In this document: positions 34,183-41,490 of the stretch, one piece after another | Layout of the letters: each line of letters begins with the position of its first letter | Position numbering within the stretch: position 1 is the first letter of the stretch | The notes under the pieces: model-generated | Database searches by the model: none | The model's input: only the letters and a program-made list of their open reading frames with translations | Told to the model about the DNA's origin: nothing | Made by a program: the position numbers and the translations under genes | Assembly (NCBI RefSeq): GCF_005434965.1 | Contig: NZ_SKCI01000001.1 | Coordinates: 952,952 to 1,016,951 of the forward strand | Direction of reading: 5' to 3' | Source: Marimonas lutisalis | GTDB lineage: Bacteria > Pseudomonadota > Alphaproteobacteria > Rhodobacterales > Rhodobacteraceae | DNA length: 64,000 nt

Positions 34183-34240
34183 TTTGCATTTTCGCATTTT
34201 GCGAAATGATTGTTTCCATGAGTTTGCAAATTTGCCGAAT
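34183..34240. promoter_or_regulatory. PccR-type boxes upstream of pccB
   Basis: TTTGCATT (34183), TTTTGCGAAA (34197) and TTTGCAAATTTGC (34223-34235) are clustered 60-118 bases before pccB, between divergent genes. The last is a perfect TTTGCAAA followed at once by a second half-site, comparable to the boxes before pccR. Confidence 0.6.
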
Positions 34241-34300
34241 TTCGCTTCCGCGCGCGCGGGCCGCTGGATATGGTGCGCCAAATTCGCAAGGGGGACTCCC

Positions 34301-35833
34301 ATGAAAGACATCCTTCAGGAACTCGACGATCGCCGTGACGTGGCCCGCCAGGGCGGCGGCCAGAAACGGATCGAGGCACAGCATTCCAAGGGCAAGTTGA
34401 CGGCCCGTGAACGTATCGAACTGCTGCTCGACGAAGACAGCTTCGAAGAATTCGACATGTTCAAAACCCACCGCTGCACCGATTTCGGCATGGAAAAGCA
34501 GAAACCCTATGGCGATGGCGTGGTCACCGGCTGGGGCACGATCAACGGCCGCATGGTCTATGTCTTTTCCCAGGATTTCACCGTCTTCGGCGGGTCCCTG
34601 TCGGAAACCCATGCCGAAAAGATCTGCAAGATCATGGACATGGCAGTGCAGAACGGCGCACCGGTGATTGGCCTCAACGACTCGGGCGGCGCCCGCATCC
34701 AGGAAGGCGTGGCCTCGCTCGCCGGCTATGCCGATGTGTTCCAGCGCAACATCATGGCCTCGGGCGTGGTGCCGCAGATCAGCGTGATCATGGGGCCCTG
34801 CGCGGGCGGGGCGGTCTACTCCCCGGCGATGACCGACTTCATCTTCATGGTCAAAGACAGCTCCTACATGTTCGTCACCGGGCCCGACGTGGTGAAAACC
34901 GTGACGAACGAGGTGGTGACCGCCGAAGAGCTGGGCGGTGCCTCGACGCATACCAAGAAGTCCTCGGTCGCCGATGGCGCCTTCGACAATGATGTCGAAG
35001 CCCTGGCCGAGGTCCGCCGCCTGGTCGATTTCCTGCCGCTCAACAACCGCGAAAAACCGCCCGTGCGGCCGTTTTTTGATGAGCCCGGCCGGCTGGAAGA
35101 AAGCCTCGATACGCTGATCCCGGAAAACGCCAACACGCCCTACGACATGAAGGAGCTGATCCTGAAGATCGCGGACGAGGCCGATTTCTATGAAATCCAG
35201 GAGGATTTCGCCAAGAACATCATCACCGGTTTCATCCGCATCGAGGGCCAGACGGTGGGCGTTGTCGCCAACCAGCCGATGGTGCTGGCTGGCTGTCTCG
35301 ATATCGACAGCTCGCGCAAGGCCGCGCGTTTCGTGCGTTTCTGCGATGCCTTCGAGATCCCGATCCTGACGCTGGTCGACGTTCCGGGCTTCCTGCCGGG
35401 CACCAGCCAGGAATATGGCGGTGTCATCAAGCACGGCGCGAAACTGCTCTTCGCCTATGGCGAGGCGACAGTGCCCAAGGTCACCGTTATCACCCGCAAG
35501 GCCTATGGCGGCGCCTATGACGTGATGGCCTCGAAACACCTGCGCGGCGATTTCAACTATGCCTGGCCCACCGCCGAGATCGCGGTGATGGGCGCCAAGG
35601 GCGCGACAGAGATCATCCACCGCGCCGACCTGGGCGATGCCGAGAAGATCGCGGCGCACACCAAGGACTACGAAGACCGCTTTGCCAACCCCTTCGTGGC
35701 GGCCGAGCGTGGCTTCATCGATGAGGTGATCATGCCGCATTCCACGCGCAAGCGGGTGGCCCGAGCCTTTGCCGCGCTGCGCAACAAGAAAATCCGGAAC
35801 CCCTGGAAAAAGCACGACAATATCCCGCTCTGA
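34301..35833 (+). CDS. pccB: Propionyl-CoA carboxylase beta subunit (carboxyltransferase) PccB
   Basis: 510 aa from the ATG at 34301 (AAGGGGGACTCCC upstream). The carboxyltransferase N- and C-domains are recognisable: [71 protein letters not shown] (acyl-CoA oxyanion hole), then [58 protein letters not shown] (second oxyanion hole) and [10 protein letters not shown]. Transfers CO2 from biotin on PccA to propionyl-CoA, giving (S)-methylmalonyl-CoA. It is separated from pccA by five small genes. Confidence 0.95.
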   Translation: MKDILQELDDRRDVARQGGGQKRIEAQHSKGKLTARERIELLLDEDSFEEFDMFKTHRCTDFGMEKQKPYGDGVVTGWGTINGRMVYVFSQDFTVFGGSLSETHAEKICKIMDMAVQNGAPVIGLNDSGGARIQEGVASLAGYADVFQRNIMASGVVPQISVIMGPCAGGAVYSPAMTDFIFMVKDSSYMFVTGPDVVKTVTNEVVTAEELGGASTHTKKSSVADGAFDNDVEALAEVRRLVDFLPLNNREKPPVRPFFDEPGRLEESLDTLIPENANTPYDMKELILKIADEADFYEIQEDFAKNIITGFIRIEGQTVGVVANQPMVLAGCLDIDSSRKAARFVRFCDAFEIPILTLVDVPGFLPGTSQEYGGVIKHGAKLLFAYGEATVPKVTVITRKAYGGAYDVMASKHLRGDFNYAWPTAEIAVMGAKGATEIIHRADLGDAEKIAAHTKDYEDRFANPFVAAERGFIDEVIMPHSTRKRVARAFAALRNKKIRNPWKKHDNIPL

Positions 35834-35905
35834 GGTTTCGTCATGCTGTCGCGCACCCTGATTGCCCGTCACACGGGCCGCACGCCCCCGGCCGGAGGAG
35901 CCAGC

Positions 35906-36331
35906 ATGTCCTGCTGGGGCCGGTGGGCCTGTGCGTTGGCGCTGGCCGCGGCGGGGGCTGCGGCGGGGGCCGGCGGGGCAGGGGCGGCCGACCGCGCGCC
36001 CGTGCCACCGCTGCCCTCCGGGCTCGAGGCGCGCCTTCAGGAGGTCGTGCTCGATGTGAAGCCCGACGGGCAGCTTGACTATGCGCGCTATCGTTTCGTC
36101 GCCGACGCGCTTGTGGCCGAACCCGATTTCGACCTGCTGCTGAGCGACCTGGAATTCCTGTGCAACAGCTACGCGCTGCCCGATCTCACTGCCAGCGTGG
36201 CACGCTATGACCGGATCGTCATTTCGCTGGCCGACCGCGAAACCGAACTGGGCGTGGCGAGCCCCGACGCCACCCAGTTTTTCGAGCTTTACCGCGTCGA
36301 GAACGGGGCCTGCATCTGGGAGGCATTCTGA
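35906..36331 (+). CDS. Exported DUF6497-like protein
   Basis: 141 aa from the ATG at 35906 with GGAGGAGCCAGC upstream; an in-frame upstream ATG at 35843 is poorer. Signal peptide rich in Ala/Gly (MSCWGRWACALALAAAGAAAGAGGAGAADR). The mature part has the pattern of Rhodobacterales DUF6497 proteins: two Cys (FLCNSYALPDL, ENGACIWEAF) and RIVISLADRETELGVASPDATQFFELYRVE. Function unknown. It is 72 bases after pccB, in the position where Rhodobacter relatives also have small genes between pccB and pccA. Confidence 0.7.
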   Translation: MSCWGRWACALALAAAGAAAGAGGAGAADRAPVPPLPSGLEARLQEVVLDVKPDGQLDYARYRFVADALVAEPDFDLLLSDLEFLCNSYALPDLTASVARYDRIVISLADRETELGVASPDATQFFELYRVENGACIWEAF

Positions 36332-36545
36332 TGCGGCCACAATATCTTGCGGATTTCCGCTCAGGCGGAGGTGGATATGAGGCTTTGGCGTCACAACCGG
36401 CAGTGATCGCTGTGGAAAAGTTTCTTTTCACCGGAGATTCGGATAAGGTGGCGCAGGCTTTCCTCCGGGAAGGTCTTACCTCGTACGAGGGGCAGAAAGG
36501 GCGCTTGCGTCCTGACATGTCCAAAGCAAGAGACAGGAGAAACAG

Positions 36546-36686
36546 ATGTCGAAAGCCATCAAGAGCGTTCTTGCGCTTGGCCTGGTTGCCTTCGTGGCAG
36601 CTTGCGCTCAGCAAGAAGAAGAATACGTCGTGGTCGAACCCGAGCCCATCTCGGTCGAGCCGACCTACACCGGCAAGTACAAGTAA
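36546..36686 (+). CDS. Very small lipoprotein (46 aa)
   Basis: The ATG at 36546 follows GACAGGAGAAACAG. The peptide starts MSKAIKSVLALGLVAFVAAC, giving a lipobox (V-A-A-C) with Cys at residue 20, then an acidic mature tail of 26 residues (AQQEEEYVVVEPEPISVEP...TGKYK). It resembles other short Rhodobacterales lipoproteins of this shape; function unknown. Preceded by 214 bases without a recognisable gene and followed by a hairpin terminator, so it may be a single-gene transcript. Confidence 0.75.
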   Translation: MSKAIKSVLALGLVAFVAACAQQEEEYVVVEPEPISVEPTYTGKYK

Positions 36687-36697
36687 CCGGTACTCGG

Positions 36698-36717
36698 GAC
36701 GGGCGTTCGCGCCCGTC
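36698..36717 (+). terminator. Hairpin terminator after small lipoprotein gene
   Basis: GACGGGCG-TTCG-CGCCCGTC is a perfect 8-bp stem closed by a stable TTCG tetraloop, followed by a pyrimidine-rich CTCCTTCC. It begins 11 bases after the stop codon. Confidence 0.65.
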
Positions 36718-36757
36718 TCCTTCCGGCCTTGGCACCGGGCCGAGACGGATACTGGAA

Positions 36758-36771
36758 TTGATCAGTATCAA
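36758..36771 (+). promoter_or_regulatory. Perfect Fnr/FnrL box upstream of Asn/Gln-rich lipoprotein gene
   Basis: TTGATCAGTATCAA is an exact match to the Fnr consensus TTGAT-N4-ATCAA. A -10-like TATATT at 36793-36798 predicts a start at about 36805, putting the box centre about 41 bases upstream, the class-II activating position. The lipoprotein start is at 36855. Confidence 0.7.
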
Positions 36772-36854
36772 CGACGCGCCATAAACCAACGGTATATTGC
36801 GCCTATTCCCGCCACTCAGAGCGGGGCATCTCACAAAAAATCAGGAGGTGTGTC

Positions 36855-37211
36855 TTGTTCAAGAAATCGGTTTTCCTTTCAGGTTTGGTTTTCGCGGGTC
36901 TGGCGGCCTGCACGCAGCCCGAAGCCGTTCCGGTTGGTCCCGAGCCGATCGCGGACAAGTTCGGCGTCCTGCACTGCCCGGACGGATATGTTCTGCAGGG
37001 CAATCAGTGCATCATGCTCACAAGCGCCGTTTCCGCGACATCTGACGGAACCAGCACGTCGTCCAGCACGGCCTCTGCAACCGGCACGGCGCCTGCAACT
37101 GGCACGACTGGCAACCAGAACCAGAACCAGAATACCAACCAGAACACCAACCAGAGCCAGACCGGCAACCAAAGCCAGACTGGCAACCAGAGCCAAAACC
37201 AGAACGGTTGA
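36855..37211 (+). CDS. Lipoprotein with Asn/Gln-rich repetitive tail
   Basis: 118 aa. The start is TTG at 36855 with an excellent AGGAGGTG seven bases upstream. The signal peptide ends in lipobox LAAC (Cys19). A short folded part has two Cys (LHCPDGYVLQGNQCIML), followed by a Ser/Thr/Ala linker and then about 35 residues made almost only of Asn, Gln, Thr, Ser and Gly with repeated units NQNQ, NTNQ and QTGNQSQ. Likely an outer-membrane or periplasmic lipoprotein with a disordered tail. Function unknown; it resembles small annotated lipoproteins of Rhodobacterales only in the first half. The promoter has a perfect Fnr box, so it should be oxygen-responsive. Confidence 0.8.
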   Translation: MFKKSVFLSGLVFAGLAACTQPEAVPVGPEPIADKFGVLHCPDGYVLQGNQCIMLTSAVSATSDGTSTSSSTASATGTAPATGTTGNQNQNQNTNQNTNQSQTGNQSQTGNQSQNQNG

Positions 37212-37271
37212 TGGCTTTGGTGCGGTAGGGCGCGGTACGCGGCGGCTGCGCTCCCTGGAAAGGGGGGCGCC

Positions 37272-37628
37272 ATGCTGAAGCATCGCGGCTTTCCCGGGCG
37301 CCTGCCCGGGACCGATTTCCAGTTCACTATTCGCAGGGCCAATCCGCGCGGCGTGACACCATTGACTGCGCGCGAACGCTATCGCGATCGCCGGCCGGCC
37401 GACCGTGCTGCCGACCTCGGGTTCATGGCGGCACTCTGGGACTTTTTCGGCGAAGAGCCGTTCGAGCGCGGCAATCTCGATGCAGGGCGGCTCAGCTGGT
37501 TGTTCGGGCGCGAAGTGATTCCCGCTGAAGATCCGTTTGATCCGGCCAGTTACGAGGCCCTGCTGCGCATCGATGTCGAGGCCGCGCGAGAGGCGTTTCC
37601 CGAGGTTTTCGAGGGAGAATCGGCATGA
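37272..37628 (+). CDS. Hypothetical soluble protein (118 aa)
   Basis: AAAGGGGGGCGCC precedes the ATG. No signal peptide or membrane helix. Charged, with FPGRLPGTDFQFTIRRANPRGVTPLTARERYRDRRPADRAADLGFMAALWDFFGEEPFERGNLDAGRLSWLFGREVIP and an acidic end. I do not recognise the family. Codon use is typical of the region, and the good ribosome site supports expression. It lies 60 bases after the Asn/Gln-rich lipoprotein gene and may share its Fnr-controlled promoter. The possible overlapping start at 37625 downstream (ATGA) leads into a frame that reads through terminators and is not called. Confidence 0.6.
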   Translation: MLKHRGFPGRLPGTDFQFTIRRANPRGVTPLTARERYRDRRPADRAADLGFMAALWDFFGEEPFERGNLDAGRLSWLFGREVIPAEDPFDPASYEALLRIDVEAAREAFPEVFEGESA

Positions 37629-37704
37629 TCTTGCGCAACCATGCCGCGTTTGGGCGGGGATCAGCCCAAATTCCGCCGCTTGGCGCAGGCCGCTTGGCAC
37701 GGGG

Positions 37705-37831
37705 CCGCATTGGCGACAATCCTATCGTTGTAGTGGCGGTCTCAAGCGAGACCGAGACGCATTGTCTGAACCGTTACCCTTCCCCTAAGGGGCGGACTGG
37801 CTGTCCCCAAGGCCGTCCGCCCCGTTTTTTT
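37705..37831 (+). ncRNA. Candidate small RNA with intrinsic terminator
   Basis: Hairpin GGTCTC-AAGC-GAGACC (37738-37753), an unpaired pyrimidine-rich stretch ACCCTTCCCC, then a terminator with a GGGGCGGAC/GTCCGCCCC stem (37789-37823) and seven Ts. Nothing upstream within 160 bases needs such a terminator except the gene ending at 37628. A CU-rich single strand before a terminator is typical of trans-acting sRNAs. The 5' end is a guess, and it could instead be the 3' UTR of the hypothetical gene. Confidence 0.4.
37789..37831 (+). terminator. Strong intrinsic terminator
   Basis: GGGGCGGAC (37789-37797) pairs perfectly with GTCCGCCCC (37815-37823), extended by inner pairing of TGGC with the upstream GGCC side, followed by GTTTTTTT. 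It ends whatever is transcribed from upstream (hypothetical gene or sRNA). Confidence 0.85.
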
Positions 37832-37880
37832 GCCCGCATGACAAACGGTTACGCGATTGGGCGAACCCTTGCCGATGCCG

Positions 37881-37910
37881 CGAAAGTGAAAAGAAATTTC
37901 TTCACTTTCG
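37881..37910. promoter_or_regulatory. Near-perfect 30-base palindrome upstream of small lipoprotein gene
   Basis: CGAAAGTGA (37881-37889) and TCACTTTCG (37902-37910) are exact inverted arms of nine bases around an A/T-rich centre that is itself nearly symmetric (AAAGAAATTTCT). It sits 59 bases before the lipoprotein ATG and looks like an operator for a dimeric regulator. No U-run follows, so a terminator is unlikely. Confidence 0.55.
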
Positions 37911-37968
37911 ACGTGAAAACCCGCATTTCCGAAGCAATAACAATCAATTCGGAAAGAGGCACGACATC

Positions 37969-38178
37969 ATGCAAACACCAATCACGATCCGCGCGCTCGC
38001 GCTTGTCGCTCTGGGCACCGTTGCAGCCTGCGGCGACACCGCTGTCGAACAGGCCCTCATGGGGGGCGGAGCCGGGGCGGCCACGTCTATCGTGCTGGAC
38101 GGCAATGTCGCGACCGGCGCGTTTGTCGGCGCCGCGGCCAACGTGGCCTACTGCCAGAAATATCCGACGCGCTGCTGA
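37969..38178 (+). CDS. Small glycine-zipper-like lipoprotein (69 aa)
   Basis: GAAAGAGGCACGACATC precedes the ATG. The signal peptide MQTPITIRALALVALGTVAAC ends in a lipobox (VAAC, Cys21). The mature part has Gly/Ala-rich segments LMGGGAGAATSIVLDGNVATGAFVGAAANVAYC, reminiscent of glycine-zipper lipoproteins of the outer membrane, and a second Cys pair (YCQKYPTRC). A single-gene transcript: palindrome upstream, strong terminator downstream at 38222-38257. Function unknown. Confidence 0.75.
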   Translation: MQTPITIRALALVALGTVAACGDTAVEQALMGGGAGAATSIVLDGNVATGAFVGAAANVAYCQKYPTRC

Positions 38179-38221
38179 TCCTGCGCGCCTGACACCGGCT
38201 TTCGGGCCATCACTCACATCC

Positions 38222-38257
38222 ACGGCCATCGCGGGGTATCCCCGCGGTGGCCGTTTT
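38222..38257 (+). terminator. Strong intrinsic terminator before pccA
   Basis: A 15-bp stem (ACGGCCATCGCGGGG with CCCCGCGGTGGCCGT, one G-U pair) closed by a TAT loop and followed by TTTT. It ends the small lipoprotein transcript, which means pccA, starting 56 bases later, needs its own promoter or read-through. Confidence 0.85.
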
Positions 38258-38313
38258 GCTGCGACCGCTTCGGGGGGCGTTCCCCCGCAGCCAAGAGACG
38301 GAAGGGACGACAG

Positions 38314-40359
38314 ATGTTCAACAAGATCCTGATTGCTAACCGGGGCGAGATCGCCTGCCGGGTGATCAAGACCGCCCGCAAGATGGGCATCCAGACGGTG
38401 GCGATCTACTCGGACGCCGACAAGAACGCGCTGCATGTGCAGATGGCCGACGAAGCGGTGCATATCGGCCCGCCGCCGGCCAACCAGTCCTATATCGTCA
38501 TCGACAACGTGATGCGCGCGATCAAGGAAACCGGCGCCGAAGCGGTGCACCCGGGCTATGGTTTCCTGAGTGAAAACAGCAAATTCGCCGAAGCACTTGA
38601 AGCGGCCGGCGTGGCCTTTGTCGGCCCGCCCAAGGGCGCGATCGAGGCGATGGGCGACAAGATCACCTCGAAGAAAATCGCCCAGGAGGCCGAGGTTTCG
38701 ACCGTGCCGGGCTACATGGGCCTGATCGAGGACGCCGACGAGGCGGTCAAGATCTCCAACGAGATCGGCTACCCGGTGATGATCAAGGCCTCCGCCGGCG
38801 GCGGCGGCAAGGGCATGCGCATTGCCTGGAACGATGAGGAAGCGCGCGAGGGCTTCCAGAGCTCGAAGAACGAGGCCGCCAGCTCCTTCGGCGATGACCG
38901 CATCTTCATCGAGAAATTCGTCACCCAGCCGCGCCATATCGAGATCCAGGTGCTGTGTGATGCCCACGGCAACGGCATCTACCTGGGCGAGCGCGAATGC
39001 TCGATCCAGCGCCGCAACCAGAAAGTGGTGGAAGAGGCGCCCAGCCCCTTCCTGGATGAGGCGACCCGCAAGGCGATGGGCGAACAGGCCGTCGCCCTGG
39101 CCAAGGCGGTGGGCTATACCAGCGCCGGCACGGTGGAATTCATCGTCGACGGGCAGAAGAACTTCTACTTCCTGGAAATGAACACCCGCCTGCAGGTGGA
39201 ACACCCGGTCACGGAACTCATCACCGGCGTCGATCTGGTGGAACAGATGATCCGCGTCGCCGGGGGCGAGAAGCTCTCGATCACCCAGGCCGATGTGAAG
39301 CTGAACGGCTGGGCGATCGAGAACCGGCTCTACGCCGAGGATCCCTATCGCAACTTCCTGCCCTCGATCGGGCGGCTCAGCATGTACCGCCCGCCGGCGG
39401 AAATTGCCGCCGGCCCGCTTCTGCGCAACGGCAAGTGGCAGGGCGAGGCCCCCGAAGGCCCGACCGCCGTGCGCAACGATACCGGCGTCTATGAAGGCGG
39501 CGAGATCAGCATGTATTACGACCCGATGATCGCCAAACTCTGCACCTGGGCGCCGACCCGCGAAGAGGCGATCGAGGCGATGCGCATCGCTCTCGACAGT
39601 TTCGAGCTGGAAGGCATCGGTCACAACCTGCCATTCCTGTCGGCCGTGATGGATCACCCGAAATTCATCACCGGCGACATCACCACCGCCTTCATCGCCG
39701 AGGAATATCCCGATGGCTTTGACGGGGTCGAACTGCCCGAGCTCACGCTGCGCCGCATCGCCGCCAGCGCCGCCGCCATGCACCGCGTGGCCGAGATCCG
39801 CCGCACCCGCGTGTCGGGCCGGATGGACAACCACGAACGCCGTGTCGGCACCGATTGGGTGGTCAGCCTGCAGGGCGAAAGCTTCCCGGTCACCATCGCC
39901 GCCGATCACGACGGCTCGACCGTGACGTTCTCGGATGGCTCCTCGCACCGCGTGACGGGTGCCTGGACCCCGGGCGACAGCCTGGCCGAGATGACCGTCG
40001 ATGGCGAACCGCTGGTGCTGAAGGTGGGCAAGATTACCGGCGGTTTCCGCATCCGCAGCCGCGGCGCGGATCTCAAGGTGCATGTGCGCACCCCGCGCCA
40101 GGCGGAACTGGCCGCCTTAATGCCCGAGAAACTTCCGCCTGATACATCGAAGATGCTGCTTTGCCCGATGCCGGGCCTGATCGTGAAGGTCGATGTAGAA
40201 GTGGGGCAGGAGGTTCAGGAGGGCCAGGCGCTCTGCACTGTCGAGGCGATGAAGATGGAAAACATCCTGCGGGCCGAAAAGCGGGCCGTTGTCTCCAAGA
40301 TCAACGCCGGCCCGGGCGACAGCCTGGCCGTCGACGACGTGATCATGGAGTTCGAGTAG
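38314..40359 (+). CDS. pccA: Propionyl-CoA carboxylase alpha subunit (biotin carboxylase + BCCP) PccA
   Basis: 681 aa, GAAGGGACGACAG before the ATG. Biotin carboxylase domain (1-450): KILIANRGEIACRVIKTARKMGI, the ATP-grasp loop KASAGGGGKGMR, ERECSIQRRNQKVVEEAPSP, and FLEMNTRLQVEHPVTELITG. A linker (BT) domain follows, then the C-terminal biotinyl domain with EAMKMEN, Lys647 being the biotin site. Carboxylates biotin with bicarbonate and ATP for PccB. The length fits alphaproteobacterial PccA. Confidence 0.95.
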   Translation: MFNKILIANRGEIACRVIKTARKMGIQTVAIYSDADKNALHVQMADEAVHIGPPPANQSYIVIDNVMRAIKETGAEAVHPGYGFLSENSKFAEALEAAGVAFVGPPKGAIEAMGDKITSKKIAQEAEVSTVPGYMGLIEDADEAVKISNEIGYPVMIKASAGGGGKGMRIAWNDEEAREGFQSSKNEAASSFGDDRIFIEKFVTQPRHIEIQVLCDAHGNGIYLGERECSIQRRNQKVVEEAPSPFLDEATRKAMGEQAVALAKAVGYTSAGTVEFIVDGQKNFYFLEMNTRLQVEHPVTELITGVDLVEQMIRVAGGEKLSITQADVKLNGWAIENRLYAEDPYRNFLPSIGRLSMYRPPAEIAAGPLLRNGKWQGEAPEGPTAVRNDTGVYEGGEISMYYDPMIAKLCTWAPTREEAIEAMRIALDSFELEGIGHNLPFLSAVMDHPKFITGDITTAFIAEEYPDGFDGVELPELTLRRIAASAAAMHRVAEIRRTRVSGRMDNHERRVGTDWVVSLQGESFPVTIAADHDGSTVTFSDGSSHRVTGAWTPGDSLAEMTVDGEPLVLKVGKITGGFRIRSRGADLKVHVRTPRQAELAALMPEKLPPDTSKMLLCPMPGLIVKVDVEVGQEVQEGQALCTVEAMKMENILRAEKRAVVSKINAGPGDSLAVDDVIMEFE

Positions 40360-40364
40360 GGCTC

Positions 40365-40892
40365 TTGGGCGTTGCGGCGCATATCGCGGGCAAGCGGGCG
40401 CGGCAGGGCATGGCCCTTGCCGCGCTCGGGTTCCTGCTCGCATGCGACCGCCATTCCGAGGCCGAGGCGAAAGCGCTTGCCTCGCAATGGTTCGAACTGG
40501 GGGAAACGCTCTATTTCAATTCGCAACGCGGCTGCACCGCCGCCGTCTACCGCGCCCGCACCGGCGAGGTGAAATCGCGCGTGCCACTGTTTTCCAGTGT
40601 CGGCGCGGTGTTTGCCAGCGCGGCGCAGGACCGTGCCTTTGCCCTTTCTGTTCCCGATACTTCGGCAGATGCGCTGTTCCTCGAGATCATGAATGCCGAC
40701 CGGCCCACCGGTGTTGCCGTGCAGGCGATCGGCGTGGGCGGCAAGCCCTGCATGAACGATGAGGCCCGCGCGGCGTTCTATGCCGCGCTGACCGCGGCAC
40801 CCTCGGTTATGGTGTTCTCGCGGGCCGACGGCGCTTTTGCCGTGCTCGACCCGGTGCGCCGCACCGTGGTTCTGACCAGTGGGGATGTCTGA
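40365..40892 (+). CDS. Probable lipoprotein of unknown function (pcc-mcm interval)
   Basis: 175 aa if it starts at the TTG at 40365, six bases after the pccA stop. This start gives a complete lipoprotein signal: basic n-region (AHIAGKRARQG), hydrophobic MALAALGFLLAC with Cys as lipid site. The ATG at 40410 lacks the basic part. The mature protein has SQWFELGETLYFNSQRGCTAAVYRARTGEVKSRVPLFSSV and a second half with AVQAIGVGGKPCMNDEARAAFYAALTAAPSVMVFSRADGAFAVLDPVRRTVVL, containing two further Cys. Family unknown to me. Probably co-transcribed with pccA. Confidence 0.65.
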   Translation: MGVAAHIAGKRARQGMALAALGFLLACDRHSEAEAKALASQWFELGETLYFNSQRGCTAAVYRARTGEVKSRVPLFSSVGAVFASAAQDRAFALSVPDTSADALFLEIMNADRPTGVAVQAIGVGGKPCMNDEARAAFYAALTAAPSVMVFSRADGAFAVLDPVRRTVVLTSGDV

Positions 40893-40932
40893 TGGCACGT
40901 GCCCTTGGCATCACCTCGCAGGCGCCGCGCGC

Positions 40933-41376
40933 CTATCGCCCGCGCCGCATGTCGATTTCCTGTTGGCGCAAAGGCATCTTGTCGATCGAGCGAGAGATTT
41001 CCCGCACGTTCCAGGGCAGCGGTTTGCGCAGGTATACGTTGCCATCCTTGCCCACCAGGACCAGCATGAAGCCCCGCGGCCGGAATTTCACGCGCAGCTC
41101 GCTGGCCTCGGCCGGATCGGTGTCGAGCAACAGCACCACGTCACGCTCCAGCAGATCCTCGGGCCGCTCCGACAAAAGCCGCATCTGTTCGACGAAACGC
41201 GGGTCGCCGGGACTGTCGGCAAACACTACCAGCACCCGTTTTTTCCATAGAAATTGGCTCAAATCCATCTCGTCGACCTGCGGGGCAAGCGGGGCGACGC
41301 TGTCGGTCACGCTCTCCTGCGCGGTGGCGGGAAGCGCGAAAAACGCCGTGATAACAAGGGCCAGGATCGGTTTCAT
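40933..41376 (-). CDS. Exported DUF4174 protein
   Basis: 147 aa, GAGGAGAACCG before the ATG. Signal peptide MKPILALVITAFFALPATAQES. The mature domain matches DUF4174, a thioredoxin-fold-like domain without the CxxC: FLWKKRVLVVFADSPGDPRFVEQMRLLSERPEDLLERDVVLLLDTDP...LRVKFRPRGFMLVLVGKDGNVYLRKPLPWNVREISRSIDKMPLRQQE. Periplasmic, function unknown. It is the only minus-strand gene inside the pcc-mcm block, convergent with the preceding lipoprotein gene. Confidence 0.85.
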   Translation of the reverse strand: MKPILALVITAFFALPATAQESVTDSVAPLAPQVDEMDLSQFLWKKRVLVVFADSPGDPRFVEQMRLLSERPEDLLERDVVLLLDTDPAEASELRVKFRPRGFMLVLVGKDGNVYLRKPLPWNVREISRSIDKMPLRQQEIDMRRGR

Positions 41377-41490
41377 CGGTTCTCCTCAGGCCCAAGATAT
41401 AAGTCCCTTGGCGGGGAATGCGACCATTGAATGCACAGGCGGGGGAAAAATCCACCCCGTTAAACGCTTTGTGAGAATTGGAGGCACAGG

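Larger units (their letters stand above)
37629..37968. other. 340-base gap holding a candidate small RNA and a palindromic operator
   Basis: No protein gene is called here. The left part (about 37700-37831) is highly structured and ends in a strong intrinsic terminator; the right part holds a 30-base near-perfect palindrome at 37881-37910. Both are listed separately. Confidence 0.6.

Noticed and set aside
34043-36394. Upstream extension of the Bcr/CflA frame to about 1194 codons
   Set aside because: The extra part is antisense to pccB and the DUF6497-like gene; the transporter begins at 34042.
36331-37278. Frame starting at the DUF6497 stop (TGATG overlap)
   Set aside because: It covers two lipoprotein genes in other frames and a terminator; the peptide becomes Arg/Thr low complexity.
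37625-38332. Open frame overlapping the 118-aa hypothetical gene by ATGA
   Set aside because: It runs through a strong intrinsic terminator, a palindrome and another gene with a clear lipoprotein signal; no domain.
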